A DNA stretch of 5,653 bases from Verrucomicrobiia bacterium (GTDB taxonomy: Bacteria > Verrucomicrobiota > Verrucomicrobiia > Limisphaerales > DTLC01). Of this stretch, positions 1 to 5,428 are shown piece by piece. The position numbers and the translations under genes are program-made. The first letter of the stretch is position 1. The number at the start of each line of letters is the position of its first letter. Under the pieces are notes generated by a model. The model had not been told where the DNA came from, ran no database searches, and saw only the letters and a program-made list of their open reading frames with translations. The stretch is from assembly GCA_025061935.1 (NCBI GenBank), contig JANWZY010000187.1, forward strand, positions 1 through 5,653, read 5' to 3'.

Positions 1-553
1 CGGTTCTAACTTTGTCGTCACCGGTGCCTGCAGGTGTGGAGGGCCAAGGGAACGAGGTGGAATAGTACTCATACGTGCGGATGTCGGCAGTTTTTTTGCC
101 GCTTGGGCAGTAGAAGACTTTCGGATCCGGGCAAAGCTTGTAGTGGAACAGTAGGGCGAGGTTCCATGGTCCGGCCTGAGGGCAGCAACTGCAACCGGTT
201 TGGCCAGCCGGCAGGATTTGACCTGTCCCAGGTTGGACGCGGTAGGCTTCATATGTCCGCCACGGGTTCGCGCTGCTGCCGCCTAAGACAAGTCGGCCCC
301 AGTGGTTGTCCATCAATTCGTTGAACTGGGACGTGTACATGCTCCAGCCTACCCCTATCTGATGGAGGTTACTCATGCACGCGGTACGAAGTGCGTGTTC
401 TTTGGCCGCTGATAGTGCCGGCAGCAATAGCGCAGCCAAAATAGCGATTATCGCGATGACCACTAAAAGCTCGATTAGAGTGAACCCACTGTGTAGCTTG
501 GAGTTCAGCCTTCGGGCTTTGGCCGACCTTTGCTCGAATTCAAACTGTTTCAT
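1..553 (-). CDS. Type II secretion / type IV pilin-like prepilin (partial, 3' end beyond window)
   Basis: This minus-strand reading frame is open from an ATG at 553-551 to the window edge (184 codons plus one base). The protein begins with a charged leader, then the class III signal GFTLIELLVVIAIIAILA. Prepilin peptidase should cut between Gly23 and Phe24, and Glu28 is the conserved +5 glutamate used in pilus assembly. Residues 24-47 form the hydrophobic helix. The following ACMSNLHQIG block (58-67), 'MYTSQFNE' and 'KVFYCPS' (145-151) are typical of the large pseudopilin family abundant in Verrucomicrobiota and Planctomycetota. Members are exported, methylated at the new N-terminus and assembled into a pilus or secretion pseudopilus, or surface-anchored; the exact role of most is unknown. 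An unusual Cys cluster, GCSCC (120-124), plus Cys141 and Cys149 could form disulfides. No strong Shine-Dalgarno precedes the ATG. The C-terminal part is missing, so the subfamily cannot be fixed. Confidence 0.93.
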   Translation of the reverse strand, partial: MKQFEFEQRSAKARRLNSKLHSGFTLIELLVVIAIIAILAALLLPALSAAKEHALRTACMSNLHQIGVGWSMYTSQFNELMDNHWGRLVLGGSSANPWRTYEAYRVQPGTGQILPAGQTGCSCCPQAGPWNLALLFHYKLCPDPKVFYCPSGKKTADIRTYEYYSTSFPWPSTPAGTGDDKVRT

Positions 554-586
554 GACCTAGGGCTTTTGCCTCTATTTTTCTAAGAA

Positions 587-614
587 AATGTAGCATTTCC
601 GCAAATATCTGCAA
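587..614 (-). promoter_or_regulatory. Weak candidate sigma70-type promoter for the prepilin gene
   Basis: On the minus strand a TTGCAG box (614-609) lies 16 bases before TACATT (592-587), and the latter is preceded by TGC, an extended -10 feature. The predicted start near 580 would leave a leader of about 27 bases before the ATG at 553. The match is 3/6 at -35 and 4/6 at -10, so this is only suggestive. A small palindrome, TTTTCTAAGAAAA (576-588), overlaps the predicted start point and the edge of the -10 box. Confidence 0.22.
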
Positions 615-625
615 CCCACTGTTTT

Positions 626-650
626 TGCACTTTACCATGAAAAAAGTGCA
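626..650. repeat. Perfect 8-bp inverted repeat upstream of the prepilin gene
   Basis: TGCACTTT (626-633) and AAAGTGCA (643-650) are exact reverse complements separated by nine bases. The element lies 73 bases upstream of the prepilin ATG and just upstream of the candidate -35 box. There is no T-run immediately after the stem on either strand, so it does not look like an intrinsic terminator. It is more likely a dyad operator for a dimeric regulator, or an RNA hairpin if transcribed. Confidence 0.55.
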
Positions 651-954
651 CTGGCTCGCGTACTGGCAACCGGCGATGGGCTGCGTGGACGGTTAAACGG
701 TGCAGAGCTTGGACCGTACGGGACACGTGCGCACACCGGACAGTGTTGGGGAGCGCGTGCCGAGGTATTGGGGTAAGATCGACGTGCAGGGAAACCTGGC
801 CTGTAATCGCTTTTAGTGCCATCGGAACGAGTTTGGTGCGGGGCCAATTGTGATCGCCGGCCAAGGCTCGACTCCCTAAAAGGGTGGTTGGTAACGTTAA
901 GGGTTGGCGTGGGATCACGGGTTGAAACACCACGGCGATCCGGACCGAGCTGAG

Positions 955-979
955 CGTGCGGCTAAGGAGGTGCCGCGTG
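955..979 (+). promoter_or_regulatory. Shine-Dalgarno sequence displayed in a hairpin loop
   Basis: TAAGGAGGT (963-971) is an almost full complement to the 16S rRNA 3' end. It is exactly enclosed by GCGGC (958-962) and GCCGC (972-976), a 5-bp stem that two wobble pairs and one C-G pair could extend to 955-979. The GTG at 977 begins right after the perfect part of the stem, six bases after GGAGG, which is ideal spacing. The AAGGA in the loop also resembles the ANGGA-in-a-loop recognised by CsrA/RsmA translational regulators. The sequence facts are direct; ribosome or CsrA binding is inference. Confidence 0.5.
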
Positions 980-1036
980 TGTAATTTTCGCCTATGTGCA
1001 ATGGGGCGTAATTGTGGTATCATGTTTGCGTTCTGA
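977..1036 (+). CDS. Possible 19-codon leader ORF coupled to the protease gene
   Basis: Starting at GTG 977, six bases after GGAGG, the frame reads M-CNFRLCAMGRNCGIMFAF and stops at TGA 1034-1036. The protease ATG begins at 1039, only two bases beyond the stop, in a different frame. The protease ATG has no Shine-Dalgarno of its own, so ribosomes terminating here could reinitiate on it (translational coupling). The peptide contains three cysteines and no run of a single amino acid, so it is not a classical amino-acid attenuator. Its support is the strong ribosome binding site and the stop/start spacing; there is no homology. It could be chance. Confidence 0.35.
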   Translation: MCNFRLCAMGRNCGIMFAF

Positions 1037-1038
1037 CG

Positions 1039-3507
1039 ATGTGGTTGTTTGATTTACAAGTTCGCGTGGCTGGCCTGGCGACGGCAGTGCTTGTGGCCGG
1101 CGCGCGGTTTTCTGCGTTCGGATCGGCGGGGGTTGTCGCGCCTGAGCCGGTCAAGTCCGTGCCTACGGCTGCAGTGCATGCACTCGAGCTCAAGCCGGGC
1201 AGCAACGACGCGGTTGTAATATTTTGGGTGGCCAGGCTGCTAGAGAAACAGCATTACAGGCAGGAGCCGTTCGACGAGGTCACGTCCAGCAAGTTTTTGG
1301 ACTTGTACATCCGCAGTCTCGACCCGCAACGGATGCATTTTCTCCAAACAGACCTGGCCGAGTTCGAGGGTTACAGGTATCGGCTGCACAGGCTGAGCCT
1401 GCGGTTGGGCGATACGTCGCCTGCATATGTGATTTTTGCGATGTTCATGCGCAGGCTCGAGCAGCGTGTCCAGTACGCGCTCGAGCTGTTGGACACTGAA
1501 AAGTTCACTTTCGACACCGACGAACGGGTCGTGCTGAACCGGCGGGATTTGCCGCATCCGAAAGACCTGGCCGAGGCGAAGATGTTATGGCGCGACCGAC
1601 TCCGCGCCGAATACTTGCAGGAAAAACTCGACGGCAAGAAGCACGAGGAAATAGTTGACATTCTCAAACGCCGTTACAACCGCACACTCAAGTCTTTCAA
1701 GGAATGGGACAGCGAGAACGTGCTCGAAGTGTATCTTTCGGCGCTGGCGAACGCTTACGACCCGCACTCGGACTTCATGAGCAAGTCGTCTGCGGACAAT
1801 TTCGCGATCAATATGAATTTGTCCCTGTTCGGCATAGGCGCGACGCTCATGTCCGAGGACGGGTATTGCAAAATAACCGAGCTTGTCCCCGGCGGCCCGG
1901 CGGCGCGGAGTGGCAAGCTCAAGGTCGGCGACAGAATCGTCGCTGTCGCGCAAGGCGACGAGCCGCCTGTGGATATCGTGGACATGCCGTTGCGCAAGGC
2001 TGTGCAATTGATCCGTGGCCCGAAAGGCACGGTAGTGCGATTGACGATCATTCCTGCTGGGGCCACGGACACCTCGGTGCGCAAGACTGTCACGTTGGTG
2101 CGCGACGAGATCAAGCTCGAGGAACGCGCCGCCAAGGGCAAAATCGTTGATATGCCTCGGCCGGGCGGGGGCAAGATCCGTTTGGGTATAATCGAGCTTC
2201 CGTCTTTCTACGGGCGCGTGGATTTCGGCGCGGGTGCGACGCAGCCTGAGGGCCGGAGCGCCGCCCAAGACGTCGCCAAGCTGCTCCGCAAGTTCAAAGC
2301 TGAGGGCGTCCAGGGGGTAATCCTCGACTTGCGGCGAAACGGCGGCGGCGCGCTCGACGAAGCGATCAAAGTGACCGGCCTTTTCATCGAGCAGGGCCCT
2401 GTTGTGCAAGTCCGCGACTTCGACGGCACGGTCACAATTGAGCGTGACACCGACCCTGAGGTTGTGTACGAAGGCCCACTGATTGTTTTGACCAGCCGGT
2501 TCAGCGCCTCGGGTGCGGAAATAGTCGCAGGCGCGCTTCAAGATTACGGCCGCGCAATTGTGGTCGGCGAGTCGGCCACATACGGCAAGGGTACTGTTCA
2601 AAAGCCGTTCCCGCTCGGGTACCTGATCCGGCAAACCACCCAGACGATAACCAACGACCCAGGCACGCTCCTTGTTACGATTCGGAAGTTTTATCGCCCG
2701 AGCGGCCGCTCGACACAACTCAAAGGTGTGACACCGGACATCGTCTTGCCGTCGGTAAACAACGTAGCCGAAATTGGCGAATCGGCACTTGATAACCCAC
2801 TGGACTGGGACATGATCCCTAGCGTCAAGTACCCGCAGTTCAACCTTGTTGAGCCGTTCGTTGCAGAGCTGCGTGCGCGCTCGGACGCGCGTATTGCCAC
2901 CGATCCTGAATTTGCTTACATCCGCGAGGACGTCGAACGCGCGAAGAAGCTGCTCGCTGATAAGTCCGTATCGTTGAACGAATCGCAACGGCGCAAGGAG
3001 AAAGAAGAAGCCGAGCAGCGCGACAAACAGCGTCAACGCGAGCGGCTCGCGCGCGCACAACCTGAGCGAGTCGTTTACGAGATACCGATCCGTCTGGCGG
3101 ACGTGCCCGGATTGCCCGCCCCTACCCACACCACAGCCGGCTTGGCAGCGGCGACCAACAGCATTTTGACCACGGCGACCACAAACGCGCGTTTCACGCT
3201 GCCGGTCACAACTACGAACTCTGCGGCTGAGGCGCGGCTTGCGCAGACGAAGACGATGACCGCGCCGGAGCCCACAGCAGCCAGTGCGCCCGGAGACGAA
3301 CGTGAACGCGGCGAACAGCAAGCCGAGTCTCACGACGAAGACAAAACTGCTGCACCAGACGCGCATCTTGAAGAGGCGGAGCGGATTCTGGTTGATTACA
3401 TTCAGCTTTTAGCTTCTGCCCGGACTGAGCTTGCTAACCGCGCGCAATCTGCCGCCGGAACTAACCTCACTGCGCCTCAGAATCAGCTCGCGCCTGTCCA
3501 GCGGTAG
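1039..3507 (+). CDS. prc: Periplasmic tail-specific protease (Prc/Tsp, peptidase S41A)
   Basis: An 822-residue carboxy-terminal processing protease that degrades or trims exported proteins recognised by nonpolar C-termini. A signal peptide occupies about residues 1-31 (hydrophobic core VAGLATAVLVAGA). A Prc-like N-terminal domain follows to about 255 ('HYRQEPFDEVTSSKFLD', 'NAYDPHSDFMS'), then a PDZ domain (about 262-345, 'GGPAARSGKLKVGDRI') and the S41 core. The catalytic dyad is Ser491 in FSASGAE and Lys517 in YGKGTVQ, with Gln521 behind it, matching the S430/K455/Q459 pattern of E. coli Prc with one extra residue. 'FYRPSGRSTQLKGVTPDI' and the C-terminal helical domain (DUF3340-like, 'DNPLDWD', 'DARIATDPEF') also match Prc. 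E. coli Prc is 682 residues; most of the excess here is an Ala/Thr/Asn-rich insertion at about 694-772. ATG 1039 was chosen because it gives a compact signal peptide; TTG 1012 is the only farther in-frame option after TAA 1009-1011. Residues 1-31 versus mature start are inferred. Confidence 0.95.
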   Translation: MWLFDLQVRVAGLATAVLVAGARFSAFGSAGVVAPEPVKSVPTAAVHALELKPGSNDAVVIFWVARLLEKQHYRQEPFDEVTSSKFLDLYIRSLDPQRMHFLQTDLAEFEGYRYRLHRLSLRLGDTSPAYVIFAMFMRRLEQRVQYALELLDTEKFTFDTDERVVLNRRDLPHPKDLAEAKMLWRDRLRAEYLQEKLDGKKHEEIVDILKRRYNRTLKSFKEWDSENVLEVYLSALANAYDPHSDFMSKSSADNFAINMNLSLFGIGATLMSEDGYCKITELVPGGPAARSGKLKVGDRIVAVAQGDEPPVDIVDMPLRKAVQLIRGPKGTVVRLTIIPAGATDTSVRKTVTLVRDEIKLEERAAKGKIVDMPRPGGGKIRLGIIELPSFYGRVDFGAGATQPEGRSAAQDVAKLLRKFKAEGVQGVILDLRRNGGGALDEAIKVTGLFIEQGPVVQVRDFDGTVTIERDTDPEVVYEGPLIVLTSRFSASGAEIVAGALQDYGRAIVVGESATYGKGTVQKPFPLGYLIRQTTQTITNDPGTLLVTIRKFYRPSGRSTQLKGVTPDIVLPSVNNVAEIGESALDNPLDWDMIPSVKYPQFNLVEPFVAELRARSDARIATDPEFAYIREDVERAKKLLADKSVSLNESQRRKEKEEAEQRDKQRQRERLARAQPERVVYEIPIRLADVPGLPAPTHTTAGLAAATNSILTTATTNARFTLPVTTTNSAAEARLAQTKTMTAPEPTAASAPGDERERGEQQAESHDEDKTAAPDAHLEEAERILVDYIQLLASARTELANRAQSAAGTNLTAPQNQLAPVQR

Positions 3508-3663
3508 CCGCCTCTGCCGGTTTTAGCGGGTACGGCGATGGTTGGCTGCCGGATCGGGCTTCTATCGCCACACAGGCGGGCTGGTGTGTGGTGGGTATGT
3601 CGCTCGGCGGCGCGGCAGGTCGGAAGCGGGTTGAACGCGGCGCGGCCGGGGAGATTTTGTGAA

Positions 3664-3720
3664 CGCTGTCGGACTTCGGGAGCTTTAACACGTCCGCGCC
3701 GAAGACAGCGCTTGATTTTT
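3664..3720 (+). terminator. Bulged hairpin with T-run after the protease gene (terminator or 5'-UTR element)
   Basis: CGCTGTC (3664-3670) pairs with GACAGCG (3704-3710), and TTCGG (3675-3679) pairs with CCGAA (3699-3703). This makes a 12-bp stem with a GGAC bulge and a 19-base loop. CTTGATTTTT follows, ending in five T at 3716-3720. The position, 157 bases after the protease stop and 82 bases before the next ATG, fits a terminator for the protease transcript. It could equally lie in the leader of the downstream gene. The T-run begins five bases after the stem, which weakens the terminator reading. The rest of the 3508-3802 gap shows no gene. Confidence 0.45.
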
Positions 3721-3785
3721 CCGGTGCTGCACAAGAGGATTGCGAAGGCGCGGTTCAAGTGGCGGGCATGCGCCGCAAAATTAAG

Positions 3786-3798
3786 AAGGAGCGAGGTG
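3786..3798 (+). promoter_or_regulatory. Ribosome binding site of the Calx-beta gene
   Basis: AAGGAG (3786-3791) and GAGGTG (3793-3798) lie 11 and 4 bases before ATG 3803. Both are purine-rich complements to the 16S rRNA tail. They fix the start of the downstream gene at 3803, which is also where a signal peptide begins. Confidence 0.7.
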
Positions 3799-3802
3799 AA
3801 GT

Positions 3803-5311
3803 ATGCGTACGAGAGTTTCAGCACTGGGCCGTGTGGCGGTCATTCCAGTTTTGACGGTTGTGCTCGGGTTGGTTCCCGCGCCGGCGAATCGAGTCGAGGC
3901 CCAGACCAACCGCATAGTTGAGCCGACTGTGGTCACTGTGTGCGCGACCGACCCGGTCGCACGCGAGACTGGGCCGTTGACGTACGTTGACCCTGGCATA
4001 TTCACTTTGCGCCGTGCCGGCCCGACAAATATTGCGCTCACGGTGTGGTACGCAGTGAGCGGGACCGCATCGAATGGCGTGGATTACATCAGATTGCCCG
4101 GAAGCGCGGTCATTCCCCCAGGCTCGACCGAAGTAGAAATTCCCGTGTACCCGCTCGCGGATGGTCAGGCCGAAGGCACGGAGACAGTCGTGCTGCGGTT
4201 GGTCCCACCTGTCTGCATTACCATTTACCCGCCTCCGCCTGAATGTTATGTGGTTGGCGCGCCGGGGGAAGCAACAGTGTACATCTTCGACTTCGATCAG
4301 TCGAACCAGCCTCCGTCGGTACGGATCACTGAACCGGCTCCAGGAGACACGTTTATCGCACCAACCAACATTTTGATCCGCGCTGTGGCAGTTGATTCCG
4401 ACGGCTGGGTCACCAATATCGCCTTTTATGCGAACGCGCGCCTGCTCGGCCAGGCTGCGCCAAGAACCACATTGCCAACGCCTGGCCGCCCGGCGGAGGC
4501 CGAACTGATTTGGACGAACGCGATGCCTGGCCAGTACGTGCTCACCGCAGTCGCTACGGACAATTTGGGCGCGGCTGGCACGTCTGCGCCGGTGCGTATC
4601 TCGGTTTCCATGGTCGAGCTGCCGACCAACTCGGTCCCGGTGGTCTCGATTATCGCCATTGACCCTGTAGCTGCTGAAGGGACGAATTGTTTCGGCTGGC
4701 CGCGGTTCATGCCGTGCTTGAGCGTGGACAGTCACGGGCCGCGGTGGGTAACGAATGCTGTACCACCGAACACGGCCACGTTCGTAGTGCGCAGGTCAGG
4801 CTCGACAAACAGCACGCTGACAGTGTTCTACCGCGTTTCGGGGACTGCTTCAAATGGCGTTGATTATGTCCGCCTGCCCGGCTCAGTGACCATTCCTGCT
4901 GGCCGGCGCGCCGCGCACGTGGTCGTGGTGCCCGTTGACGATGAGCTGCGTGAGCCGCTCGAATCGGTCGTTGTAGAATTGATCCCCTCATTGATCGAGG
5001 TTTACCCGCCGCCGTATCGCGTGGGCCGGCCCGCCAGGGCCGCAGCAGTGATCGTGGACAACGACGCGCCGCGCCCGCCGGTCGCGGTGTTACCGGACCG
5101 CTGCTTCCACGCCTGCTGGCCGGCCACGAACGGGCAATGGTTCACGATCGAGTATTCGACCAACTTGGTGGACTGGACGCCGGTCGTCACGAACATCGTT
5201 GGGGAGGGTGCTTTGCACTTCGTTGACCCTGATGGCGCGACTGGCCGGGCCGGGTTCTACCGTGCCGTGCCCATGCCAGCCCCGGCCGACACGAATATTT
5301 TGTTGGAATAA
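3803..5311 (+). CDS. Secreted Calx-beta / Ig-like domain protein
   Basis: A 502-residue exported protein with a Sec signal peptide (residues 1-33; hydrophobic core VAVIPVLTVVLGLV, likely cut after VEA). Calx-beta domain 1 spans about 42-165 and carries GTASNGVDY (Asp94), ending IFDFD. A bacterial Ig-like domain spans about 170-267 ('PPSVRITEPAPGDTF ... ILIRAVAVDSDG'). Calx-beta domain 2 spans about 279-421 and carries the same GTASNGVDY (Asp354), ending IVDND. The tail, about 430-495, reads FTIEYSTNLVDW ... FYRAV, a C-terminal module common in exported verrucomicrobial proteins. Calx-beta domains are beta-sandwiches that often bind calcium through acidic loops and serve adhesion or matrix roles; the role here is unknown. 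Seven cysteines (47, 138, 148, 296, 305, 434, 438) could form disulfides. No enzyme motif, LPXTG or PEP-CTERM anchor is visible. It is co-directional with the protease but probably separately transcribed. Confidence 0.88.
   Translation: MRTRVSALGRVAVIPVLTVVLGLVPAPANRVEAQTNRIVEPTVVTVCATDPVARETGPLTYVDPGIFTLRRAGPTNIALTVWYAVSGTASNGVDYIRLPGSAVIPPGSTEVEIPVYPLADGQAEGTETVVLRLVPPVCITIYPPPPECYVVGAPGEATVYIFDFDQSNQPPSVRITEPAPGDTFIAPTNILIRAVAVDSDGWVTNIAFYANARLLGQAAPRTTLPTPGRPAEAELIWTNAMPGQYVLTAVATDNLGAAGTSAPVRISVSMVELPTNSVPVVSIIAIDPVAAEGTNCFGWPRFMPCLSVDSHGPRWVTNAVPPNTATFVVRRSGSTNSTLTVFYRVSGTASNGVDYVRLPGSVTIPAGRRAAHVVVVPVDDELREPLESVVVELIPSLIEVYPPPYRVGRPARAAAVIVDNDAPRPPVAVLPDRCFHACWPATNGQWFTIEYSTNLVDWTPVVTNIVGEGALHFVDPDGATGRAGFYRAVPMPAPADTNILLE
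4001..4123 (+). repeat. Calx-beta core repeat, copy 1
   Basis: This encodes residues 67-107 of the Calx-beta protein. It aligns without gaps to residues 327-367, exactly 780 bases downstream, with 29 of 41 residues identical by my count. The shared core is VSGTASNGVDY followed by RLPGS. The likeness goes well beyond the usual Calx-beta consensus and suggests an internal duplication. Confidence 0.8.
4781..4903 (+). repeat. Calx-beta core repeat, copy 2
   Basis: This encodes residues 327-367, the partner of the copy at 4001-4123. Synonymous differences are frequent (for example, the GTASNGVDY codons differ at several third positions), so the duplication is not recent. The region just before this copy carries a Cys/Trp-containing insertion (about residues 295-322) that copy 1 lacks. 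Confidence 0.8.
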
Positions 5312-5343
5312 GGGCGGGTTGAGGGCCCTGGAGTACGTTGCTG

Positions 5344-5366
5344 CGCCGCGCGGCCGGGCGGCGTTT
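5344..5366. terminator. Weak GC-rich hairpin between convergent genes
   Basis: CGCCGC (5344-5349) and GCGGCG (5358-5363) form a 6-bp stem with an 8-base loop, followed by TTT. It lies 32 bases after the Calx-beta stop and could end that transcript. The T-run is very short, so Rho-dependent termination or no function is possible. The rest of the 5312-5428 gap shows nothing clear. Confidence 0.28.
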
Positions 5367-5428
5367 ACCGCAGCGCATGCGAGTCAAGGGGCTGGCTCGG
5401 CAGCGCTTCGGAACAAAGGCGTCAGGAC

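Larger units (their letters stand above)
554..954. other. Long divergent intergenic region without a recognisable gene
   Basis: This stretch separates the divergent prepilin and protease genes. Apart from the promoter candidate and the inverted repeat listed separately, I see no protein family, tRNA, or recognisable RNA gene. A minus-strand reading frame spans most of it (1023-580), but its product is rich in Arg, His, Leu and Pro, lacks a ribosome binding site and resembles nothing. Minor dyads include TAACGTTA (892-899) and CCCT-AAA-AGGG (874-884). Any regulation of both flanking genes should reside here. An unannotated small RNA cannot be excluded by eye. Confidence 0.5.

Noticed and set aside
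91..97. Run of seven T (A7 on the coding strand) inside the pilin-like gene, a possible slippage site.
   Set aside because: The frame continues normally across it with family-like sequence on both sides ('FYCPSGKK' then an open frame to the edge). There is no stop in the alternative frames that would suggest programmed frameshifting.
724..734. Overlapping palindromes CACGTG and GTGCGCAC in the divergent spacer.
   Set aside because: Short GC-rich palindromes of this size are expected by chance; there is no second copy or promoter context.
860..885. GGCTCGACTCC resembling a tRNA T-arm.
   Set aside because: No matching acceptor stem, anticodon arm or D-arm can be placed around it on either strand.
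580..1023. Minus-strand reading frame of 147 codons covering most of the divergent spacer.
   Set aside because: The product is Arg/His/Pro/Leu-rich with no recognisable motif, its ATG has no ribosome binding site, and it would overlap the start region of the protease gene. It looks like a chance frame in GC-rich DNA.
1012..1038. TTG at 1012 as the protease start, adding nine residues.
   Set aside because: TTG is a rarer start, nothing resembling a Shine-Dalgarno lies just before it, and the extension would lengthen the signal peptide's n-region without need. ATG 1039 also fits the coupling geometry. It cannot be fully excluded.
1585..3366. Very long (593-codon) antisense reading frame opposite the protease.
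   Set aside because: It lies wholly antisense to a gene with an intact catalytic dyad and clear domains. Long antisense frames are common in GC-rich genes because of codon bias, and the product has no family features.
3538..3921. Plus-strand frame of 127 codons in the gap and over the start of the Calx-beta gene.
   Set aside because: It runs out of frame into the signal peptide region of a well-supported gene, has no family likeness and no ribosome binding site.
3818..4735. Long (305-codon) antisense reading frame opposite the Calx-beta gene.
   Set aside because: Shadow of the sense gene; rich in Arg and His, no motif, no ribosome binding site.
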